DNA of 64,000 bases from Bacteroides acidifaciens. GTDB taxonomy: Bacteria; Bacteroidota; Bacteroidia; Bacteroidales; Bacteroidaceae. The stretch's first letter is position 1; each line of letters begins with the position of its first letter. A program made the translations under genes and the position numbers. Positions 36,519-44,100 of this stretch are shown here, piece after piece. The stretch is taken from NCBI RefSeq assembly GCF_903181435.1, contig NZ_CAEUHO010000001.1, positions 2,666,001 through 2,730,000 on the forward strand, read 5' to 3'. The notes below the pieces were generated by a model. That model was not told the DNA's origin and did not search any database. It worked only from the letters and a program-made list of their open reading frames with translations.

Positions 36519-38066
36519 TTATGGTTTCAAATTCCGGTCGTCCATTGCCTTCAATAAAGACGAATCATATTTATAAATGTCCTCACAATAACTCAATTTA
36601 TTATCGACAGACAGGTAAACAGTCTGATAATCTATAAATAAAGGTATATATTTCTCTAAACTATAATGTTTCAGTTCACGGTAAGCCGCGCTGACAGGCA
36701 GCTTCTTCCCTTCCTCACTCACCGGCTTGATGTCCATAGCGATGCGGATACGGTCTTCAAGCAATGAGTCCTGCTTGTTCAATAGAAAGAATGAAAAATC
36801 GAGTGCTTTCTGAAGACGTACACAGCCATGACTTACCGCCCGGTTCTTACGTGTGAAAGCCCAACGGGAAGGAGTGTCATGCAGATAGACAGAGTGAGGA
36901 TTGGGGAAACGGAAGATAATACGTCCCAATGAGTTTCCTGTCTTATTATCCTGCTTTACAGTATAAGGCACGCCTCTTCCTGCATACTTAGCCCATTTGA
37001 TACTATGAGGGTCTACTTGCAAACCGGTCTTATTATCATATACCTTCATGCGGTTACGCGTAAAATAGGTCGTATCCCTGCGATAGGTAGGGATAATCTC
37101 TTTACGGATAATACTTTGAGGAACATTCCAATATGGATTCAGCTCCATATAATAGATTCTGCTCGACAGCAAGGGCGTCTTATTCTTCACGCTTCCCACA
37201 CAGATACGCATTTCCAAGATTGAATCCGTCTCTTCATTGACAGCTTGTAACATAAATGCCGCTACATTGGCTACTACATATTTCTTTCCTTTCTCCAAGG
37301 CATATTGCCAGCGTGCACGTTCCATATTTACCAATAGGCGGTCGCGGTAATAATCCGTAGTATCCGTCTTCCCCCAAGCATTCACACGTTCCAGTTCTTC
37401 CTGCATTTTCAGATAAAGCCGAGAAGAAGGTTGTGCTTGATGAAAGGCCATATTTGCATTCATCCGCAGAGAATCCAGAGCAGCCATTGCAAAGTCCTTA
37501 TCATAGTTTTTCAAAGGTATCCGGTTGATTGAATCGTTCCATCTATCCCCTAAAGGCAAAAAACCGAATTTCAACTTGCACACATAGGAAAGATAAGCAG
37601 CCGTCAACTGATATTCGACATCTGCCAACAGACGGTTCATCGTCTTTCCATCCCGCAATTGCAGCGTACGTATCTGCTGCAACTCTTTACGAATGCTGTC
37701 CGTCGGGTAAAGACGCGGATTGATGCCATGTTGTGAGATATTCTCCAACCAATACAACATAGAGTCTGCCACTTGTACGGCAGGTTTATCCGACACCAGC
37801 GAATCATTCAGCCAAAAAAAATCATTATTCTTCTGATAGTGAGCAACCAAAGCCGAATCCCATGGAGTCGCCTGCTTATTCTCATTCAGATAAGAAAGGA
37901 TAATCAGATGGATACTGTCCGAACTAATCTGATAAGCGGGGTTAAGCAATTCCTGAAGACTTGCTAAAGAATCCGGTATCGGAGACAGAGGTTTCTCCTT
38001 TTTGCATGCAGCCAGACAAACAGCACATACGATTATCACTCTCCAAAGCAGTCGTTTACTTTTCAT
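36519..38066 (-). CDS. L,D-transpeptidase (YcbB/LdtD type) lipoprotein
   Basis: A 515-residue protein starting at the ATG at 38066, which gives a lipoprotein signal (AVCLAAC, Cys21) and overlaps the RNase Z gene by 11 bases; the longer frame upstream encodes an unlikely N-terminus. L,D-transpeptidases cross-link peptidoglycan 3-3 or attach proteins to it. The catalytic motif AVSHGCVRLQKALDF is at about residue 412 (Cys nucleophile, His, Arg). The N-terminal two-thirds resembles the scaffold domain of large YcbB-type enzymes, and LSSRIYYMELNPYWNVPQSI is the family's substrate-lid region. Confidence 0.93.
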   Translation of the reverse strand: MKSKRLLWRVIIVCAVCLAACKKEKPLSPIPDSLASLQELLNPAYQISSDSIHLIILSYLNENKQATPWDSALVAHYQKNNDFFWLNDSLVSDKPAVQVADSMLYWLENISQHGINPRLYPTDSIRKELQQIRTLQLRDGKTMNRLLADVEYQLTAAYLSYVCKLKFGFLPLGDRWNDSINRIPLKNYDKDFAMAALDSLRMNANMAFHQAQPSSRLYLKMQEELERVNAWGKTDTTDYYRDRLLVNMERARWQYALEKGKKYVVANVAAFMLQAVNEETDSILEMRICVGSVKNKTPLLSSRIYYMELNPYWNVPQSIIRKEIIPTYRRDTTYFTRNRMKVYDNKTGLQVDPHSIKWAKYAGRGVPYTVKQDNKTGNSLGRIIFRFPNPHSVYLHDTPSRWAFTRKNRAVSHGCVRLQKALDFSFFLLNKQDSLLEDRIRIAMDIKPVSEEGKKLPVSAAYRELKHYSLEKYIPLFIDYQTVYLSVDNKLSYCEDIYKYDSSLLKAMDDRNLKP

Positions 38067-38994
38067 ATTCTGTTCCTCCATCAACGTCGATACATAAGTT
38101 CTCTTTCGCCAAAATTGTTTGCGGGAAAATGGCGGACGCCTCATTGAGCAAAATGGATTCATCCTCATAACGGGCAGAAAAATGTCCAATCACCAACTGT
38201 CCCACATTGGCATCCAAAGCAAGTTGCGCGGCTTGCGCGGCTGTTGTATGATAAGTTTCTTTAGCCCGTATCTGCTCTCCCTGCGCAAAAGTCGCTTCAT
38301 GGAAAAGCAAGTCTACATTCTTGATTTGTTCCGCAATCACCGGGCGATAAATTGTATCGGAACAATACGCATATTTCCGTGCCGGAGCCGAAGGGCGGGT
38401 CAAGCGTGAGTTAGGAATTACCTCTCCTTCGGGAGTAACAAAGTCCGCTCCGTTTTTGATACGGTTCAACTCATAGACAGGGACTTTATAAAAGTCTACC
38501 ATATCTCTGATAATATGATTGGGGCGTTGTTTTTCTTCAAAAAGGAAGCCGCAACAAGGAATACGGTGCTTCAAAGGAATCGTAGTTACAGTCACCGAAC
38601 GGTCATCATAAATAAGGGTCGGTTCCTTCGTCTCAAATTCATGGAAGAACACCTTGTAAGACAGCGTCTTGCAAAAGAAGGCAAGCATCGGAGCAAACAA
38701 CTCTTCAAGTCCTTTCGGGGAATGGATATGCAAATCGGCTGTCCTGCCCAACAGACCGAATGTTGAAATCAGTCCCAACAAGCCAAAACAATGGTCGCCA
38801 TGCAAATGGGAGATAAAGATATGGTTCAATCGGGAAAATTTCAGCCGGGAACGACGTAATTGCATTTGTGCACCTTCCCCACAATCAATCATAAATAGTT
38901 TTTCGCGCAGGTTGACCACTTGGGAAGTCGCAAAATGTCGTGTGGTAGGCAAAGCAGAGCCGCACCCTAATATATGTAACTCAAATTTTTCCAT
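38056..38994 (-). CDS. rnz: ribonuclease Z
   Basis: RNase Z cuts the 3' trailer of tRNA precursors. Started at the ATG at 38994 (MEKFELHILGCGSALPT), the protein has 312 residues. The metallo-beta-lactamase motif HLHGDH is at residues 63-68, followed by FGLLGLISTFGLLGR. Further metal ligands are seen in YCSDTIYRP and LLFHEATFAQGEQIRA, and GHFSARY is the conserved C-terminal motif. It overlaps the downstream transpeptidase gene by 11 bases. Confidence 0.95.
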   Translation of the reverse strand: MEKFELHILGCGSALPTTRHFATSQVVNLREKLFMIDCGEGAQMQLRRSRLKFSRLNHIFISHLHGDHCFGLLGLISTFGLLGRTADLHIHSPKGLEELFAPMLAFFCKTLSYKVFFHEFETKEPTLIYDDRSVTVTTIPLKHRIPCCGFLFEEKQRPNHIIRDMVDFYKVPVYELNRIKNGADFVTPEGEVIPNSRLTRPSAPARKYAYCSDTIYRPVIAEQIKNVDLLFHEATFAQGEQIRAKETYHTTAAQAAQLALDANVGQLVIGHFSARYEDESILLNEASAIFPQTILAKENLCIDVDGGTEYEK

Positions 38995-39051
38995 GATGTG
39001 CAAAGATATAGTATTTCAGATTCAATCTTGCAAAGGATGAAACTTTTTTTT

Positions 39052-39092
39052 CTATTCACCACAGAGGACACGGAGGACACAAAGGATAAGAA
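39052..39092. repeat. CACCACAGAGGACACGGAGG short repeat
   Basis: A short stretch with a GAGGACACGGAGGACACAAAGG pattern, internally repetitive with about a 9-base unit. Near-identical stretches occur scattered in intergenic DNA of many unrelated bacteria. It lies between rnz and the rpsA terminator. Confidence 0.5.
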
Positions 39093-39105
39093 GGGTATGG
39101 TGAAT

Positions 39106-39136
39106 AGAAAAAGGCGCCCCCGTTTGGGAGCGCCTT
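39106..39136 (-). terminator. rpsA terminator
   Basis: On the - strand AAGGCGC..CCC pairs with GGG..GCGCCTT (10 bp with one bulge) and runs into TTTTTC. It lies 24 bases past the rpsA stop. Confidence 0.88.
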
Positions 39137-39159
39137 CATTAGAAAATATTCTGTTCAGA

Positions 39160-40962
39160 TTATTTCTTTCCTTCCAACTGTTCTTTCAATGCAGCCAGAG
39201 CGTCGATATCGCCCAGCGTAGTTGAAGCAGCCTGGTTTTGAATCATCGGAGAATCTTCTCTCTTGCCATTGCCTGATGATTTCTTAGCACCGGAAGCAGC
39301 TTTCTTTTCTGCTCTTTCTTCTGCTTTAGCAACATCTTCGAAGATACGGCTGTGAGACAGGATGATTCTCTTAGCGTCTTTGTTGAACTCGATTACTTTG
39401 AATTCAAGTTTTTCATCCAACTGAGCTTGTGCACCATCTTCTTTTACAAGGTGTTTCGGAGTTGCGAAACCTTCTACACCGTAAGGAAGAGCTACAACAG
39501 CACCCTTATCCAACATTTCGATGATAGTACCTTCGTGTACAGAACCTACTGTAAATAAAGTTTCGAATACATCCCAAGGATTTTCTTCGAGTTGTTTGTG
39601 ACCAAGGCTCAAGCGACGGTTTTCTTTGTCGATTTCCAATACCTGAACTTCGATGTCAGCACCAATCTGAGTAAATTCTGACGGATGTTTCACTTTCTTA
39701 GTCCAAGAAAGGTCAGAGATGTGGATCAAGCCGTCTACACCTTCTTCGATTTCTACGAATACACCGAAGTTAGTGAAGTTACGTACTTTTGCAGTATGTT
39801 TAGAACCTACAGGATACTTCTCTTCGATAGTTTCCCATGGATCTTGTTTCAGTTGTTTGATACCCAAAGACATCTTACGTTCTTCGCGGTCGAGTGTAAG
39901 AACAACAGCTTCTACTTCGTCGCCTACCTTCATGAAGTCTTGAGCAGAACGCAGGTGTTGGCTCCAAGACATTTCTGAAACGTGGATCAAACCTTCTACG
40001 CCGGCAGCGATTTCGATGAATGCACCGTAGTCAGCCATAACGACAACTTTACCGTTCACCTTGTCACCAACCTTCAAGTCAGTGTCAAGAGCATCCCATG
40101 GGTGCGGAGTCAGTTGTTTCAGACCCAGAGCGATACGTTTCTTTTCGTCATCGAAGTCAAGGATAACAACGTTAAGTTTCTGATCCAGTTCAACAACTTC
40201 TTTCGGATCGCTAACGCGTCCCCAAGAAAGGTCAGTGATGTGAATCAAACCGTCTACGCCGCCAAGGTCGATGAATACACCGTAAGATGTGATATTTTTA
40301 ACAGTTCCTTCAAGAACTTGTCCTTTTTCGAGTTTACCGATGATTTCTTTCTTCTGTTGTTCCAGTTCAGCTTCGATAAGAGCTTTGTGAGATACAACAA
40401 CGTTTTTGAATTCCTGGTTGATTTTAACAACTTTGAATTCCATAGTTTTGCCAACGAATACATCATAGTCGCGGATCGGTTTAACGTCGATCTGAGAACC
40501 CGGCAAGAATGCTTCGATTCCGAATACGTCAACGATCATACCACCCTTAGTGCGGCACTTGATGTAACCCTTGATAATTTCTTCATTTTCCAGAGCAGCG
40601 TTCACGCGATCCCAAGAACGAGTAGCGCGGGCTTTTCTGTGTGACAGAACGAGCTGTCCTTTTTTGTCTTCCTGGTTTTCGATATACACTTCTACTGTAT
40701 CACCTACTTTCAGGTCAGGATTGTAACGGAATTCATTCAAAGGGATGATACCGTCTGATTTGTAACCGATGTTCACAACTACTTCACGCTTGTTCATTGC
40801 GATTACGGTTCCGTCAACAACCTCACGGTCGTTAACTTTGTTAAGCGTACCGTCGTAAGCTTTTTCTAATTCTTCGTGGCTTACGCTTGTTACCGCTTCG
40901 CCATTTTCATAAGCATCCCAGTTGAAATCTTCAATAGGAGCTACGTTCTTTAAGTTTTCCAT
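39160..40962 (-). CDS. rpsA: 30S ribosomal protein S1
   Basis: S1 binds mRNA on the small ribosomal subunit. The 600-residue protein contains six S1 RNA-binding repeats; recurring signatures are GMIVDVFGIEAFLPGSQ, YGVFIDLGGVDGLIHITDLS, YGAFIEIAAGVEGLIHVSEM, FGVFVEIEEGVDGLIHISDL and KGAVVALPYGVEGFATPKH. The C-terminal tail after about residue 545 is Lys/Ala/Glu-rich and low in complexity. A consensus promoter and a terminator bracket the gene. Confidence 0.97.
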   Translation of the reverse strand: MENLKNVAPIEDFNWDAYENGEAVTSVSHEELEKAYDGTLNKVNDREVVDGTVIAMNKREVVVNIGYKSDGIIPLNEFRYNPDLKVGDTVEVYIENQEDKKGQLVLSHRKARATRSWDRVNAALENEEIIKGYIKCRTKGGMIVDVFGIEAFLPGSQIDVKPIRDYDVFVGKTMEFKVVKINQEFKNVVVSHKALIEAELEQQKKEIIGKLEKGQVLEGTVKNITSYGVFIDLGGVDGLIHITDLSWGRVSDPKEVVELDQKLNVVILDFDDEKKRIALGLKQLTPHPWDALDTDLKVGDKVNGKVVVMADYGAFIEIAAGVEGLIHVSEMSWSQHLRSAQDFMKVGDEVEAVVLTLDREERKMSLGIKQLKQDPWETIEEKYPVGSKHTAKVRNFTNFGVFVEIEEGVDGLIHISDLSWTKKVKHPSEFTQIGADIEVQVLEIDKENRRLSLGHKQLEENPWDVFETLFTVGSVHEGTIIEMLDKGAVVALPYGVEGFATPKHLVKEDGAQAQLDEKLEFKVIEFNKDAKRIILSHSRIFEDVAKAEERAEKKAASGAKKSSGNGKREDSPMIQNQAASTTLGDIDALAALKEQLEGKK

Positions 40963-41024
40963 TAATAAATAAATTGTTTAATACTTTAATTAAATAAGAC
41001 ATTATATTTTCTATAAATCGGGCG

Positions 41025-41055
41025 CAAAGGTAGGAATATTTTCTTGATTGACAAA
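41025..41055 (-). promoter_or_regulatory. rpsA promoter
   Basis: On the - strand TTTG (41052-41055), a 19-base spacer and TACCTTTG (41025-41032): a full match to the Bacteroides consensus, giving a leader of about 55 bases before the rpsA start. Confidence 0.9.
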
Positions 41056-41130
41056 AGAATGGCTGAATAAAAGATGGTCATATCCGTATTTTTTGTAATA
41101 TTGCAAGCTTTAATTTATACAGTTTTTGCC

Positions 41131-44100
41131 ATGGACGAGAGATTGGACAAAGTCAAGGTACAATTCGGCTATTTGCCGCTCATTAATTTTGCGATACAAC
41201 AAAACAGTGTACCGGTCATTCATCAACTTTCCATTGAGAACATAACCTCTGCCCCGCTAAAAGACATACAAGTACAAATCACAGCGGAACCGGCTTTCGG
41301 CAATACTGTCCCAACAGCTATCGAACAGATTCCGGCTAACAGTACGGTATCTCTGCAATCGCTCAATCTCACGTTATCGGCCAACTATTTCACGCAACTG
41401 ACCGAACGTTTATCCGGCAACCTGAAATTAGAAATCACTTCCGAGGAAACGCTGATATTTACCCGGACTTATCCTATCGACATTTTGGCTTATGACCAAT
41501 GGAGCGGACTCAATGTGCTCCCCGAAATGCTGGCCGCCTTTATTACTCCCAACCACACGGCTATCTTACCTATTATAAAAAGGGCGGCTGCCATCTTAGG
41601 ACAGTGGACGGACAGCCCGTCTCTTGACGAATATCAGAGCCGCAACCCGGACAGGGTAAGAAAACAAATGGCGGCTATTTATACCGCCATCTCAGAACAG
41701 CAGATTATATACAGCACCGTTCCCGCAAGTTTTGAGGAGTACGGGCAGCATGTCCGGCTGGCAGATTCCGTGATGGCCCAGAAGTTGGGAACTTGCCTGG
41801 ATATGTCCTTGCTCTATGCTTCGTGCCTGGAAGCTATCGGGCTGAACGCGCTTGTCATCATTACCCAAGGGCATGCTTTCGCAGGAGCCTGGCTAGTGCC
41901 GGAGACTTTTCCCGACCCTACGATAGATGATGTTTCTTTATTAACCAAAAGGACGGCGGAAGGAATCTACGATATCACTTTAGTAGAAACGACCTGTATG
42001 AACATGGGGCATCAGTCCGACTTCGACGATGCCGTGAAGAAAGCGGACGGCAAACTGAAAGAGGGTACTCATTTCATACTTGCGGTAGATGTAAAAAGAA
42101 CGAGACATTCGGGAATCCGCCCTATCCCCCAACGCATATTGCACGGACAGACTTGGGAAATAGACGAAAACTCACTGACTATTCAGAAGAATACGGTTCA
42201 TATTACCCCGCAAAGTATCAATCCTTATGATTTATCAGGCAGCGATATCCAGACAGCCATAACCAAACAGTTAATATGGGAAAGGCGGCTCCTCGATTTA
42301 AGCCTGCGCAATAACCTGCTGAATATCCGTATTACTAAAAATACGCTCCAACTTATCCCGGCAAATCTTGCCAGTCTGGAAGATGCTTTGGCAGACGGGG
42401 AAGAGTTCCGTATCCTGCACCGCCCTGCCGACTGGGAAAGTCCGGCTATGGAGTTCGGCATCTATTCCTCTGTTTCCGAGTCCAATCCGATTGTCGATTT
42501 TGTCAATTCGGAGCTTTCGCAGAAAAGATTACGTTTTTACTTATCCGAGAATGATTTAGGCAAGGCATTGACGCATCTCTACCGTTCTTCGCGGACATCT
42601 ATTGAAGAGAACGGAGCTAATACGCTTTATCTTGCGTTGGGATTGCTGAAATGGTATGAGACTCCTTCCAGCGAACGCCCGCGTTATGCGCCGATACTGC
42701 TGCTGCCGGTCGAAATCATCCGCAAATCGGCAGCTAGAGGATATGTCATCCGTTCCCGCGAAGAGGAAACTATGATGAATATTACATTATTGGAGATGCT
42801 CCGCCAAAACTTCAGCATCAGCGTGCCCGGATTAGACCCGTTGCCTACCGACGGAAGCGGTGTGAACGTAAAGCTAATCTACTCCATCATCCGGAACTGC
42901 ATCAAGAACCAACGCAAATGGGATGTTGAAGAACAAGCCATTTTGGGCATATTCTCTTTCAATAAGTTCATCATGTGGAATGATATTCACAACAACGCCC
43001 ACAAACTGGTTCAGAACAAGATTGTATCCAGCCTCATCAACGGAAAGATAGAATGGGAAGCTGCTACGGAAGAGGTAGACGCAAGCTACATGGACAAGCA
43101 ACTGTCTCCTGCCGATATCGTATTGCCTATCATCGCCGATTCTTCCCAATTGGAAGCCATATACGAAGCGGTGCACGACCAAACTTTTATCCTGCACGGC
43201 CCACCGGGAACAGGAAAATCACAAACAATCACCAATATTATCGCCAACGCGCTTTATAAAGGAAAGCGAGTGCTGTTCGTCGCAGAAAAGATGGCTGCCC
43301 TCTCCGTTGTTCAAAACAGATTGGCTGCCATCGGTCTTGCTCCGTTCTGTCTGGAAATCCACTCCAACAAAACGAAGAAATCTGCGGTTATCTCACAATT
43401 GAAAAAGACGACTGAAATTATCAGGCAGACGCCACCCGAAGAATTCAAGAAAGAAGCGGAACGCTTACTTGGTTTACGGGCAGAGTTGAATAAATACATC
43501 GAAGCCTTACATAAAGAGTATCCGTTCGGCATTTCATTATATGATGCCATTATCCGTTTTCAATCATCAGATGCCAAGCCTTGTTTCGATATTCCCCTAT
43601 TCTATTTGGATACATTGGATAAAGAAACATTTACCCAATGGGAAGAAGCCATTGAAGTTTTGGTACGAACAGCCAATGCGTGCGGACACCCTAACCGGCA
43701 TCCGTTGAAGGGTATCTCTATTTCAGAATATTCTTCTGCCGGAAAAGACGAAGCTTTCCTGACACTCACTTACTTTATCAACTTGCTAAAAGCTATCCAA
43801 CAGCAACTAACCGCATTCTCCATTCTTCTGACGGATACGGAAATGCATCCCACACGCACTGACTTTCAAACGATTGCGAACATTATCCGAAACATACTTG
43901 ATATTCCCGAACTTACTCCCGGATTATTGACTCTTCCATCACTGAACGAGACTCTTGATGAATATCGCGAAGTAGTGAACCATGGGCGTAAACGTGACGA
44001 ACTAAGAAAGACGATTGAAACCGGATTCACTAAAGAAATCCTGCAAGCAAACGCCAAAATAATGTTAGCCGAGTGGAACCGGGTATCTGCCCTGTGGTTT

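Noticed and set aside
38067..38189. Longer N-terminus for the L,D-transpeptidase
   Set aside because: It would overlap the RNase Z coding region by more than 120 bases and bury the lipoprotein signal; the ATG at 38066 gives a proper signal.
41074..41130. Upstream start for the DUF4011 protein
   Set aside because: The extra residues are hydrophobic and poorly matched to a cytoplasmic helicase; the ATG at 41131 begins a soluble, charged N-terminus.
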